The notes: generated by a model not told the origin, from the letters alone. Positions 17,707-26,623 are shown, counted from the stretch's first letter. The stretch: 64,000 bases of DNA from CAILUG01 sp903844415 (GCA_947477655.1 CANJTS010000006.1:1-64000), one strand, 5' to 3'. Made by a program: numbers and translations.

Positions 17707-20237
17707 TGGTCTCGTAAAGCCTGCGCCGGACTTACTGCAGCTACCCGCAAGGCCGGATAAATGCCAGCCAACAAAGCAGCAACTGTTGCCAACATCAGGG
17801 CTTCCAGCAACACCGACATGGGTAAGGAATACAACATGCTCCAACCAAAGGAGCGGCGATTAATCACATCAATCAACACTTCAGAGATCAACACTCCTAG
17901 CGGCATGGCAAAAAGTCCGGCTAGCACGCCTAGTACTACTGTTTGTATACCGATCATGGCGGCAACTTCTTGGACTGTCATGCCGGTAGCTCGCAATAAG
18001 GCGTACTCGCGCATGCGCTCCAACTGCATGGCAAGCAAGGCGCTGAGAGTTCCCACAAATGCCACCATAATGGCCAACCAACGCATAACTTTAGTTATGG
18101 TAAACGTACGATCAAAAATGGTGAGTGTGGTACGACGAATATCGGCATTAGCTACCACTCCCCAACTTCCGGGCAGTGCTGCCACGTAACTACGCAAGTC
18201 GCGCAGCACAGGAGCAGCATTACTAGCATCCATCAGTTGCAATCCAAGACTAGTCACGCCTTCTGCTGGCCACCAGCGTGTATATAGCGCTTGCGCCATG
18301 ACTATTACGCCGAGCCCGGTGGTGTAGTCGTAAAATATTCCTTTGATTGGCATAGTAGTTTCACCCTGCGGTGTATACAAAATCAGCTCATCATCAACTT
18401 TCAGATTGTGCAAATACGCGAAGGGCTCTGCTACGAAAATACCCTCGCCACTTTCAACTTCCGCCATTGCATCTATAGTTGCTGACTTGATAAACACATT
18501 TTCAGCAACAGCACCGCTGTACGCCCTTACTCTGACTTCACCGAGGTTACTTTCTACACGTTGGTTGTAGGTATAAGTAACTGCTTGTACGTTTGCCAGC
18601 CCGGAAACATAGGTTTGTAATTCGAGCGGAACAGCGCCCTGCTCGTCCCGCTGTAAAACCTGCACATCACCACTAAATGATTGATCGAGCCAAAGAATCA
18701 CGGTGGAACGGAAGCTGCCAATCATAATACCCACCCCTACGGTAACTGATACCACTACCGTCAGCGCAGCCACAGCCAATCCAGTTCGGCGCATGCCAGT
18801 TTGGATATTGTTCAGCGCCAAGCGTGTTGTTTGTTTAAGTGACTTACCTGAGCAGTACACCATCAATTTTATGGAATGGTGGATCGCTAAAGGCACTAAC
18901 AAACAATAACCAAAAATTTGCAGAGTCAGCGCTACAAATGCTAATACCAACGAACCTTGCGCGGGGATTAGCAATAGATAACCGAATGCCATCAGCGCCA
19001 CTCCCACTAGAGCCAGCAAGGGCAAGTGTTTACGCACGGTTTGATCTTGCACTGCGCGTTGCTGCAAGGTTACCGGCTGACACTGCCCAGCCTGCCAGGC
19101 AGGAATGGCAGCAGCCAGCAAGGAAATGCCGATTCCACACAGCAGACTTTTGGCAAGCGCAAACCAATCGAGTAAAAATGAAGTGACACTGAGGTTGAAA
19201 TACAGATCGTCTATGGTACGAGTAACAAGCTGCAACAATCCTTGTGCCAGTACTAGTCCCACTAAAATTCCTGTTACAGTGGCAAGTGTGCTAACTACTG
19301 CAGTTTCAAGCAGAATTAATACCATCAATTCGTAACGACTGACTCCTAGCGAACGTAAAATTCCAATAGTTTTCTGACGTTGCAACACAGCCAGACTCAC
19401 ACTGTTGTAAATCAACAAACCTGCCACCAACAAAGCCAGCAAGGTCATTGACTGCAAATTGATATAAAACGCAGAAGTCATTTGCTCCAGCGACGCATTA
19501 CGCGTACTGGTTTCGATCAAAGTAAGTCCTGCTGGCAACCATAAGCGCAGTCGCGCCGCTGTGTTGGTATCTATCACAAGATCGATTGAATCGATGCTAC
19601 CTGTTCGTTGAGTGAGATTTTGCGCGCTAGCTATGTCGGCCAGCACTAACCCTTGTGTAGCAGTAGGGTCGGTGCTGACAAAGGTCGCTGCCAACATAGC
19701 TGTGGAAACTATAGAACCACTGTGGAGCATGAAGCTGTCGCCCACTTTCAAACCAAGATCGGCCGCTACTTCTCCACTCATCACCACAGCACCGGTACTT
19801 GCCAACGCGGTCAGTGCTATAGAGTTAAGCTCCAAAGTTGTGGCGGCTAAGCCTGGACGACGGCGTTGCAAACTAGCTTCGCTGCTAAAGTCGGCGCCGA
19901 TCAGAGTCAGTTCAGTATTGCCAACACGGATGCGTGCAGTGAGAGTCGGCGCACTACGGCGCACACCCAGTTCGGTGCGTAGCGCGGTAAACACGCTGTC
20001 TGGAACTCCGTTGGAGCCGCCCACTATTTGATGTGAAATATTGCCATTGACTGCCGCCACCGACAGCTCCATCGCACGCTGGGCACTGCTGCTGGCCAAA
20101 TCAACCGCCACTACCATCATCACACCCAGCATGATGCTGAGAAAACTCAAGGCCGTTTGCCAGCGATGGCCGGCGGCATAACGCCATGCAGTCAGCAGGA
20201 GCAGATGGTACTGCCCTGTGTTACCAGGCAAAGTCAC
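17703..20237 (-). CDS. FtsX-family ABC transporter permease (AttFG-like)
   Basis: An 844-residue permease with two FtsX/MacB cores. Helices and periplasmic domains repeat: one transmembrane helix near residues 25-45, a periplasmic region, three helices around 265-370, two or three around 405-500, another periplasmic region, then three helices at the C-terminus ending PALRVAAVSPAQALRD. This is the layout of LolCE-like or AttFG-like fusion permeases that act on substrates in the outer leaflet or periplasm. GTG start overlaps the ATPase stop by 17 bp, and the lipoprotein gene overlaps its own stop, so the three are tightly coupled. Confidence 0.9.
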   Translation of the reverse strand: MTLPGNTGQYHLLLLTAWRYAAGHRWQTALSFLSIMLGVMMVVAVDLASSSAQRAMELSVAAVNGNISHQIVGGSNGVPDSVFTALRTELGVRRSAPTLTARIRVGNTELTLIGADFSSEASLQRRRPGLAATTLELNSIALTALASTGAVVMSGEVAADLGLKVGDSFMLHSGSIVSTAMLAATFVSTDPTATQGLVLADIASAQNLTQRTGSIDSIDLVIDTNTAARLRLWLPAGLTLIETSTRNASLEQMTSAFYINLQSMTLLALLVAGLLIYNSVSLAVLQRQKTIGILRSLGVSRYELMVLILLETAVVSTLATVTGILVGLVLAQGLLQLVTRTIDDLYFNLSVTSFLLDWFALAKSLLCGIGISLLAAAIPAWQAGQCQPVTLQQRAVQDQTVRKHLPLLALVGVALMAFGYLLLIPAQGSLVLAFVALTLQIFGYCLLVPLAIHHSIKLMVYCSGKSLKQTTRLALNNIQTGMRRTGLAVAALTVVVSVTVGVGIMIGSFRSTVILWLDQSFSGDVQVLQRDEQGAVPLELQTYVSGLANVQAVTYTYNQRVESNLGEVRVRAYSGAVAENVFIKSATIDAMAEVESGEGIFVAEPFAYLHNLKVDDELILYTPQGETTMPIKGIFYDYTTGLGVIVMAQALYTRWWPAEGVTSLGLQLMDASNAAPVLRDLRSYVAALPGSWGVVANADIRRTTLTIFDRTFTITKVMRWLAIMVAFVGTLSALLAMQLERMREYALLRATGMTVQEVAAMIGIQTVVLGVLAGLFAMPLGVLISEVLIDVINRRSFGWSMLYSLPMSVLLEALMLATVAALLAGIYPALRVAAVSPAQALRDQ

Positions 20238-20949
20238 CAGTGCGCTCCTGGATCTTGCCGTGGTCTAGAGTCAAAATCCGGTCTGCAGTTTGGGCAACCG
20301 CCAGACTATGCGTCACCAGTAACAAAGTACTGTTGCTTGCCTGGATTTTGGTTTTAAGCAGATGCAACATGTGGCGGCCGGTTTCGGCATCCAAATTTCC
20401 GGTAGGCTCATCGGCGAGCACCAATTTGGGGGAATGAATCAGCGCTCTGGCGATGGCGATGCGTTGTTGTTCGCCACCGGAAAGTTGGGCAGGAAAATGT
20501 GAAGCTTTATCTGCCATCTGCATTGTTTCCAATAATTTTTGTGTTTTTTCCAGTGCCAGAGCCGGCTTAACGCCATTGAGCTCCAGCACCAGCGCAATAT
20601 TTTCTACTGCAGTAAGACTATCTATCAAATTAAAAAATTGATAAATGAACCCAATTTGCCTACGGCGAAACAAGGTGCGGTCACGTTCATTCAACAGTGA
20701 CAGATTTTGTCCATCGATAACCACTGTGCCGGAATCTGCTTGATCGATGCCACTGATCAAATTCAGTAGGGTTGATTTGCCTGAACCACTACGACCTAGC
20801 AACGCAACCGTTTCACCGCGGTGCAAAGAAAAAGTCAGATTGGCCAATACTGTTTGCGTACCACTGCCATGGGTAAACCGGCGACATACATTATCGACAT
20901 GGATGAAAGGCTGAGTTTGCGACTGCAAGACAGTTGCATGAGCAAGCAT
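20221..20949 (-). CDS. ABC transporter ATP-binding protein (LolD/MacB-like)
   Basis: A 242-residue ATPase. Walker A GRSGSGKST near residue 54, Q-loop IYQFFNLI, signature LSGGEQQRIAIARAL, Walker B LVLADEPTGNLD and the H-loop VTHS are all present. The LolD/MacB subfamily powers FtsX-type permeases without transporting substrate across the inner membrane channel. First gene of the three-gene operon; the next starts within its last codons. Confidence 0.95.
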   Translation of the reverse strand: MLAHATVLQSQTQPFIHVDNVCRRFTHGSGTQTVLANLTFSLHRGETVALLGRSGSGKSTLLNLISGIDQADSGTVVIDGQNLSLLNERDRTLFRRRQIGFIYQFFNLIDSLTAVENIALVLELNGVKPALALEKTQKLLETMQMADKASHFPAQLSGGEQQRIAIARALIHSPKLVLADEPTGNLDAETGRHMLHLLKTKIQASNSTLLLVTHSLAVAQTADRILTLDHGKIQERTGDFAW

Positions 20950-21105
20950 ATTATTTATAAGGCACCATTCATGTAGTTATGTGATTACTAAGTTGCACAC
21001 TAGCACCGGCTTATAAGCATCGTCCTCACGTACATACCGAGATCGGGGCCCCGAAAAAGAGCTCATCTGCATATACACTGAACTCAAGCCGAAGGGAGCT
21101 GTGTG

Positions 21106-21765
21106 CTACAAATTCGCCGTAATAAAACTAGCAATATCCACAACCTCTTCCCCACACAATTCATGCCCCATGAAATACGAGCGGAACTGCGGTGCCAGAC
21201 CCAAGGTCTCCAAAGCTTTGCGTGCAGAACTGGCCATCGAGATGGGCAACAAGGGATCAGCACTGCCGTGGCAAATCAGCACAGGCAACCCGGCATTGGC
21301 AGGGTTTAGCGCTGTAGACGCTTGGGTGGGAAAATAAGTAGACAGCGCCAGCATGCCTGCCAACGGTTTTGAGTAGGTCAAGACAGCTTGATAATTAACT
21401 GCACCACCTTGCGAAAATCCGATCAGCATAATGCGATTACTGGGAACGCCGCGGGTAATCTCGCGGTCGATCAAGGCCTGTACAGCAAGCGCCGAAGTAA
21501 GCAGATCCTCGTGGTTGTAGCCGCGCTTGCCATCAAAGTTAGTCACATCGTACCAGGCAGGCATCACCATGCCGTTGTTGATGGTAACCCCCATGGTGGG
21601 TGCGTGCGGCAACACAAATCGAATGCCATGATCGGCAGGTAAATTTAGCGCTGGAATCACTGGCACAAAATCGTCTCCATCTGCCCCCAAACCATGCAGC
21701 CAGATTACGGTTGCAGTTGCTAGGCTGGGTGGATTTATCTCGGTACAGGGCAAATAGTCGGTCAT
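21106..21765 (-). CDS. Carboxylesterase/phospholipase (PF02230 family)
   Basis: A 219-residue cytosolic alpha/beta hydrolase. Motifs: VIWLHGLGADGDDF near residue 20, the nucleophile elbow GFSQGGA (Ser about 118), CHGSADPLLP with the acid (Asp about 170) and MGHELC with the His about 201. The length and motifs match bacterial carboxylesterase II, which cleaves short acyl esters, with lysophospholipase or acyl-protein thioesterase relatives. GAGGATTCATC precedes the ATG. No operon partners. Confidence 0.93.
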   Translation of the reverse strand: MTDYLPCTEINPPSLATATVIWLHGLGADGDDFVPVIPALNLPADHGIRFVLPHAPTMGVTINNGMVMPAWYDVTNFDGKRGYNHEDLLTSALAVQALIDREITRGVPSNRIMLIGFSQGGAVNYQAVLTYSKPLAGMLALSTYFPTQASTALNPANAGLPVLICHGSADPLLPISMASSARKALETLGLAPQFRSYFMGHELCGEEVVDIASFITANL

Positions 21766-21975
21766 GATGAATCCTCACAATAGGGCTTGTACCTGCGCAG
21801 CAGGGGCAATGGTTTACCGAGCAGCATTATCCACAGCACTCTGGAACTTGTCGAAAGGTAAAAGTTTTGTGTTGTGATCGCCACTTGTGGGCTAATAATA
21901 GACGGTATAAACAGCACGGCCTGCCCCGGCCAGTACTTGTATCCAAAGCCATTTGTAATCACCCAAAGGAAATAT

Positions 21976-22668
21976 ATGACCCAAGCCCTCTGGTTTCCAA
22001 AACGCTGGCCACCCACTACCCCCGATGCCATTCAGCTCTATTCTCTGGCAACCCCAAATGGCCAGAAGATTAGCGTTTGTCTGGAAGAATTAGATTTGAA
22101 CTACGATGCTCACCTTATCCATATTGGCAAAAACGACCAATTTGATCCCGATTATTTAAAGCTCAGCCCCAACGGTAAAATCCCCGCAATACTCGACCCT
22201 AATGGCCCCGAGGGACAACCCATCATCCTGATGGAAAGCATCGTCATCCTCCAATACCTGGCCGATCTTACCGGACGGTTATTTCCGCAAACTTACCGCG
22301 CACGTTTGGATGCATTGCAATGGTTAACTTTCCAGGCCGCGCACATTGGCCCCATGTTTGGTCAGTTTGGTCACTTCTATAAATATGCCAAAGACTTAAC
22401 CAGCGATAACTACGCAAAAAATCGTTACACCAACGAAACTAAACGCCTGCTTGGCGTTCTCAACACACGCCTGCAAGACCGCAACTACATCATGGGCGAC
22501 TACAGCATTGTCGATATCGCAATAGTGCCGTGGGTGGAATGTTTAGATAATTTTTACAACGCCAGCGAACATTTAGACTTGCCAAGTTTTGAGCATGTAC
22601 AGCAATGGCGCAAGCGCGTAACAAGCCGTCCTGCTTATAGCAGAGGAAAGGACGTGTGTACTCCGTAG
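21976..22668 (+). CDS. Glutathione S-transferase, YfcG/YghU (nu-class)-like
   Basis: A 230-residue protein with a thioredoxin-like N-terminal domain (QLYSLATPNGQKISVCLEEL, SPNGKIPAILDP, ESIVILQYLA) and an all-helical C-terminal domain. The TPNG...K pattern is that of nu-class disulphide-bond reductases YfcG and YghU. The ATG at 21976 has AAAGGA upstream; the longer frame to 21874 is unlikely. Expected role: glutathione-dependent reduction of disulphides or peroxides in the cytoplasm. Confidence 0.9.
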   Translation: MTQALWFPKRWPPTTPDAIQLYSLATPNGQKISVCLEELDLNYDAHLIHIGKNDQFDPDYLKLSPNGKIPAILDPNGPEGQPIILMESIVILQYLADLTGRLFPQTYRARLDALQWLTFQAAHIGPMFGQFGHFYKYAKDLTSDNYAKNRYTNETKRLLGVLNTRLQDRNYIMGDYSIVDIAIVPWVECLDNFYNASEHLDLPSFEHVQQWRKRVTSRPAYSRGKDVCTP

Positions 22669-23018
22669 CAAACTCTTAACGCTGTATACAAGGACGTTGG
22701 TGTAAAAAAATGTGGTGCTGATCACAAGCAAATAAAAACTCTTTCTCCCTGGAAAAAAATCCAACCTGTACTAGACTAAATTTACTTTCAGCAAGGAAGC
22801 TGTGAAGTAAGGTCACTTATTTTGGTAGCTATTCAAGCTTTGGCTACCAGCAATACGGTAATACTAGATCGGCAATTCAAGGATGAACAATGAAGATTTT
22901 GATTTATACATCTTAGATCAGAATCCAAAAGAAATAACTGACCGGACACTGGAGCGGTCGTTATCTCGATGTACCTAAGTACATGGAGTATTGTCCAGTA
23001 CCAAGGATGGAGATAAAA
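22669..23018 (+). promoter_or_regulatory. Structured leader upstream of the double-glycine peptide
   Basis: A 350-bp gap with three inverted repeats: TGGTAGC/GCTACCA (22823-22829, 22843-22849); ATAAC-T-GACCG/CGGTC-GTTAT (22934-22964, one bulged base); and ATGTAC-CTAA-GTACAT (22969-22984). A very small frame of 31 codons (22883-22978) runs through the second hairpin with AAGG directly ahead of its ATG; I doubt it but cannot exclude a leader peptide. AAGGATGGAG at 23003-23012 is the ribosome site for the peptide gene. The clustering of hairpins suggests RNA- or repressor-mediated control. Confidence 0.45.
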
Positions 23019-23180
23019 ATGCGTGAATTAACTGCTGTAGAAATGGAAAGTGTATCAGGGGCAGCAATTTTGACGGCTGAAGCCTGTGGAATAACTCTTG
23101 GTTTGATGGCCCTGGGAGCGGGCTCACCTTTTGTAATTGGAACAGGGGCGTTTGCTCTGATGTATTACGCTTGGATGTAG
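23019..23180 (+). CDS. Short peptide with double-glycine-type leader (bacteriocin-like)
   Basis: A 53-residue peptide. The ATG at 23019 has AAGGATGGAG 6-7 bp upstream. The first 15 residues, MRELTAVEMESVSGA, match the double-glycine leader pattern (acidic, LT-x-x-E, hydrophobic-Ser-Gly-Gly/Ala) of class II bacteriocins and microcins, with the cut expected after Gly-Ala. The mature ~38 residues are hydrophobic, Gly-rich and small-residue-rich (GLMALGAGSPFVIGTGAF), with small-xxx-small helix-packing motifs, and end in aromatic residues. Known peptides of this type need a C39 peptidase/ABC exporter; none is in the window. A terminator and a rhomboid-protease gene follow directly. Function is inferred from leader type only. 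Confidence 0.75.
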   Translation: MRELTAVEMESVSGAAILTAEACGITLGLMALGAGSPFVIGTGAFALMYYAWM

Positions 23181-23225
23181 TAACAAAGAAAGTCGCACAA
23201 GCGCATTTTTATAATTGATGCGTGG

Positions 23226-23276
23226 GAGGAATGCACGGCAATGCTCACTAGCAGCGCGCTTGGCATTCCTCTTTTT
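23226..23276 (+). terminator. Intrinsic terminator/attenuator between peptide and rhomboid genes
   Basis: Nine-bp stem GAGGAATGC (23226-23234) pairs exactly with GCATTCCTC (23263-23271), followed by TTTTT. The 28-nt loop can fold further. It lies 45 bp after the peptide stop and ends 32 bp before the rhomboid ATG. It would give a short abundant peptide mRNA with limited read-through into the protease. Confidence 0.75.
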
Positions 23277-23307
23277 ACTCTTTTTATGGATAAAACAGAG
23301 AGTTTTT

Positions 23308-24363
23308 ATGATAGTAGATTGGCGAAATATGGAAAATTTCCCTCTTGCTTCTAGTGGACAGTGGCAAGCACTTAGACCCTACAGCAAAAAAATTATCATG
23401 GGCAAAGCCGCCGTAGAGAAAGCCATTTCACGCTGGAACCAGCCCCTTTACCCTCTTATTATCGCAAGGCCAGGCAGCCTACGTTTTATGCCGGTATTAT
23501 GTTTAGACGAATACAGAACTGCCGTTCATAATAAATTAATGTGTATGCAACGCATCGGAATTTATATTTTTTTGGGATTGGTGTTAGGCATCACAGTTGC
23601 TGGTTATTTAAGAGAGCGACCGCAGACTATAAATATTGCCTTACTTACCTTTTCTATAGTTATTTTTTGGACATTGGACTACAGGCTGGTTATAAGAAAT
23701 CTGGATGCATTAACTGAACGCGTATTATTTTATTATTCGGTGCAGCACTACGGGAGTTTCGATGTAGTAGCGTGGACTGGAGCAATGCTACTCGCAGCGT
23801 GTGTGCAGTTGTATGGTCAATCCCTGCTTGGGGGCCTAGACCCATTATTAGAACGATTTGGAGGTATGTATGTCTCGGTGCGGCAAGGGCAGTTATGGCG
23901 TTTGTTAGTCGGACCTTGGTTTCATACCAGCGTTCCCCATTGGTTTGCCAACCTAGCGATGCTTATATTTGTTGCACCTATAGTAGGCGCTATTTCCCGG
24001 CGCTGTGGCATTGCGGTTTTTTTTACGGGTTCTGTGTTGGGCGCCTTGGTGTCCATGCTGTTTTCGAAATACAACCATTTTGAAGTTTATACAGGGATCT
24101 CGGCTGGAATATTAGCCATGTTAGGGTTTTGCTGTGGTGCCGCACTTAAAAAGCCCCACCATTTCCCCACTAAATTTGCTTATACTTTTATAACATTTGG
24201 AATATTCTCGATTTTTATCAGCTACTTGATAGCCCCGAATTCGGCAAACTCTTCCCATATTGTTGGCTTGCTGAGCGGAATGATATTTGGTCTTGTTTTT
24301 TTTAACCCGCTGAAATTACCAACGCCACCACGCCGACTCAGAAGTCTGACATCTGACATCTGA
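23308..24363 (+). CDS. Rhomboid-family intramembrane serine protease with long N-terminal extension
   Basis: A 351-residue protein. The ATG at 23308 follows AGAGAG; the frame continues to 23215 but would read through the terminator. The C-terminal rhomboid core has the GlpG-like H-x4-H-x3-N (His206, His211, Asn215), the catalytic YTGISAG (Ser265) and SSHIVGLLSG (His317). Six core helices follow one another from about residue 195 to 333. The first ~190 residues are unusual: a soluble ~80-residue segment, two helices near 83-100 and 108-128, then another near 155-170. I do not recognise that part. The position downstream of a double-glycine peptide suggests processing, release or self-protection; this is inference. 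Confidence 0.85.
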   Translation: MIVDWRNMENFPLASSGQWQALRPYSKKIIMGKAAVEKAISRWNQPLYPLIIARPGSLRFMPVLCLDEYRTAVHNKLMCMQRIGIYIFLGLVLGITVAGYLRERPQTINIALLTFSIVIFWTLDYRLVIRNLDALTERVLFYYSVQHYGSFDVVAWTGAMLLAACVQLYGQSLLGGLDPLLERFGGMYVSVRQGQLWRLLVGPWFHTSVPHWFANLAMLIFVAPIVGAISRRCGIAVFFTGSVLGALVSMLFSKYNHFEVYTGISAGILAMLGFCCGAALKKPHHFPTKFAYTFITFGIFSIFISYLIAPNSANSSHIVGLLSGMIFGLVFFNPLKLPTPPRRLRSLTSDI

Positions 24364-24365
24364 CA
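24345..24365. repeat. Three perfect 7-bp repeats across the rhomboid stop codon
   Basis: TCTGACA occurs three times in tandem, with the TGA stop inside the third copy. Because 7 is not a multiple of 3, gain or loss of one unit would change the C-terminal residues or extend the frame. Confidence 0.9.
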
Positions 24366-24493
24366 TCATAAAAAGACGGCTTAACTGCTAACTATTAGTT
24401 TCTATAAACTAAACCACAATTATTTTGCTATACACGTAGCAAGTCTAGCTTGGTATTTGGCACACAATCACGCGCCATACCCTGGGGCTAAAG

Positions 24494-24928
24494 TTATACG
24501 CCCTGCTCCAACAACCACTTTTTTAATTGATTAAGTGGCAACGCGCCGGACATTCGGGCTGATTCCAAGCCTTCCTTGAATAATATTAAGGTTGGAATAG
24601 AACGAATTTGCCAAAGATCCCCAAACTGCGGTTCTGCTTCTGTATTTAGCTTAGCCAGCCGCAACCGCGGCTCCAGTTGCTGCGCTGCCTGCTCAAATAT
24701 AGGCGCAAAACTTTTGCAGGGCGCACACCAGGGTGCCCAGCAATCAACCAGCACCGGCACTGAATTACCATCCAATACAGTCGTTACATTGGCCGTTGTT
24801 AGCTCAAGCGGATAGCCCTGCAATATTTGCTCTTGGCATTTACCACATTTAGGTTTGTCACCCAGCCTGTCCGAAGGGATTCGATTACTAGTTTGGCAGC
24901 TTGAGCAAGTAAGGTTAGTAATTGTCAT
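24494..24928 (-). CDS. trxC: Thioredoxin 2 (zinc-ribbon thioredoxin)
   Basis: A 144-residue thiol-disulphide oxidoreductase. The N-terminal zinc ribbon has Cys8, Cys11, Cys28 and Cys31, as in E. coli TrxC. The thioredoxin domain carries WCAPC (Cys68/Cys71) with Ala instead of the usual Gly, and the cis-Pro SIPTLILF. The protein should act in the cytoplasm. A neighbouring ArsC-like protein of the thioredoxin-dependent type could be one of its clients. Confidence 0.93.
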   Translation of the reverse strand: MTITNLTCSSCQTSNRIPSDRLGDKPKCGKCQEQILQGYPLELTTANVTTVLDGNSVPVLVDCWAPWCAPCKSFAPIFEQAAQQLEPRLRLAKLNTEAEPQFGDLWQIRSIPTLILFKEGLESARMSGALPLNQLKKWLLEQGV

Positions 24929-25011
24929 AAATAAAAATCGTTAAATTTAATTAATAGTGTCTAGAAATAGAGTAAGTATTATCAGCCATTCAGCTGTGGT
25001 GAGCCTAAGTA

Positions 25012-25824
25012 TTACTCAATTACAGTAATAATTTCTTTACTCTTGCGATCAACACTAAGGTAATTTTCCTGATTTTCTGCCCAATGTATGATTTGCAGTT
25101 CACCATTTTCATCTTCTACCAACGCAGTACAACTCTCAACCCAATCGCCGCAGTTGTAATAATTTATTGTATCGATGCGTTTTTTTTCAGCATGATGAAT
25201 GTGGCCACACACCACTCCTTTAACTCCTCGCTGTAATGCCTCACGTACAATAGTATGTTCAAAATCATAAATAAAACTGACAGCGCCTTGCACTTTTTTC
25301 TTAATAGCCTTGGAAAGACTCCAGTAGGGCAATCCCAGTAATCGCCGCAGTTGAATGAACCAACTGTTGGACCAAAGCAAAAAATCGTAACCCATATCAC
25401 CTAGCAAAGTGACCAATCGATGGTGACGTGTAACCCCATCGTAGGCATCGCCATGTACTACCCATAACAACTCACCACTACTAGTGGTGTGGAACACTTC
25501 ATCAACGATGCTAATGTTGCCCATTACAAATGGGTGATCGGCAATATAGTCACGCAAAAATTCATCATGATTACCGGTTACGTAATAAACTTTTGTGCCA
25601 TCTTTCCCGGATTTACGCAGCACCTCTCGCACAACGCGATTATGAGTATCAGGCCAATACCACTTATTAGTAGCTAGGCGCCAGCCATCAATGATATCGC
25701 CTACCATATACAGATATTCACTTGGGTGGGCTTTAAGAAATGAGTGTAGTAGTTCAGCTTTGCAACCACTGGTACCAAGATGAACATCGGATATCCAAAC
25801 TGCACGCCATATCTTTTTTGCCAT
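25012..25824 (-). CDS. Calcineurin-like phosphoesterase, PlcP/LpxH-like
   Basis: A 270-residue metallophosphoesterase. Metal ligands are visible in ISDVHLG (Asp13, His15), GDIIDGW (Asp43), GNHDEF (Asn85, His86), VVHGD and CGHIHHA. It belongs to the group annotated as UDP-2,3-diacylglucosamine pyrophosphatase-like. The ~270-residue members with this C-terminal layout include PlcP, the phospholipase C-type enzyme used by marine bacteria to strip phospholipid head groups when phosphate is scarce. A PAP2 phosphatase and a glycosyltransferase lie nearby, compatible with that role. LpxH itself is shorter (about 240). No Pho box was found upstream. Confidence 0.85.
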   Translation of the reverse strand: MAKKIWRAVWISDVHLGTSGCKAELLHSFLKAHPSEYLYMVGDIIDGWRLATNKWYWPDTHNRVVREVLRKSGKDGTKVYYVTGNHDEFLRDYIADHPFVMGNISIVDEVFHTTSSGELLWVVHGDAYDGVTRHHRLVTLLGDMGYDFLLWSNSWFIQLRRLLGLPYWSLSKAIKKKVQGAVSFIYDFEHTIVREALQRGVKGVVCGHIHHAEKKRIDTINYYNCGDWVESCTALVEDENGELQIIHWAENQENYLSVDRKSKEIITVIE

Positions 25825-25938
25825 CGCTGTTCCTATTAATAATTGTTATGAATGCAGATAACGCTTATCCCACTGCTGAATCAGTGCAAACACTTACCTG
25901 CACTTAATTCTGCAATAATTGGTGTTTTTAAACGGCAC

Positions 25939-26421
25939 TTAAAACTCTTCTGCTAAGTTCCTTAGCACTACTTCCATTCCTGTTAGATCTATATCTGCCA
26001 ATATAGAATCCTGAATAAGCATTACTCGCTTTTTTAGCGTCGCGACAATAATGTCGAAAGCAATAAGACAGGCAAGCTTATCTGCTGCGAGCTCACTCGG
26101 GTCAGACAAACCCCAATGCACGACAATTGCATTACCAAACCACAGTGGGCAGGGTTCGGCGGCAGCGTTATAACAAACAGTAATCACAAAATCTGGAGCA
26201 AAACCGTGCAGCTCATCCCAAGATTTACTGTGAAGACCAGCAATTGGAATGCCGTGGCGGTGTAACGAGGCTAGAGTTAAAGGATGCACAAAATCTGCAG
26301 GTACGCTGCCTGCACTGGCAACTAGTATCTTGTCAGCCGCATAGTGTTTGGTGATAGCTTCGGCAAGAATACTTCTGCAGCGATTATGAGTGCATATGTA
26401 CAATATTTTTATGAGATTCAC
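25939..26421 (-). CDS. ArsC-like low-molecular-weight phosphatase/arsenate reductase
   Basis: A 160-residue LMW-PTP-fold protein with GTG start preceded by AAGGAA. The P-loop is CTHNRCRS (Cys10, Cys15). Two further Cys, in TVCYNAAAEPCP (83 and 91), sit where thioredoxin-coupled arsenate reductases carry their relay pair. So arsenate reduction to arsenite with thioredoxin as donor is the best guess; a phosphatase role is possible. It lacks ars operon neighbours (no arsB or arsR visible). trxC lies 1 kb away on the same strand. Confidence 0.82.
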   Translation of the reverse strand: MNLIKILYICTHNRCRSILAEAITKHYAADKILVASAGSVPADFVHPLTLASLHRHGIPIAGLHSKSWDELHGFAPDFVITVCYNAAAEPCPLWFGNAIVVHWGLSDPSELAADKLACLIAFDIIVATLKKRVMLIQDSILADIDLTGMEVVLRNLAEEF

Positions 26422-26623
26422 GGATTCCTTTTACCAAAATGGAACGCATTTGATGCTACAGTCTTACAAATGTATTGGTTCGGATTTTATAGAGGATAAT
26501 TGAATTTCTTGTTAATAAGAGGTTAAGACAAAAAATTTTCGCGCGTCAGGCTCCTAATTATAATTAATTAAATATTGATGCGACGTTAACAAAGAATTTA
26601 CATGCGGCCCGTATTATTGGGCA

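Noticed and set aside
23019..23180. Peptide as a plain type II toxin or a transmembrane fragment of the rhomboid
   Set aside because: The leader pattern, separate start with ribosome site and terminator afterwards fit an independent gene with a double-glycine leader better.
23215..23307. Hydrophobic N-terminal extension of the rhomboid frame, like a signal anchor
   Set aside because: It is coded by the terminator hairpin and its T-run; the ATG at 23308 is better placed.
24395..24412. TTAGTTT-CTAT-AAACTAA palindrome downstream of the rhomboid gene as a terminator
   Set aside because: The stem is all A/T with one G-C pair per arm and there is no T-run after it; left as an unexplained palindrome.
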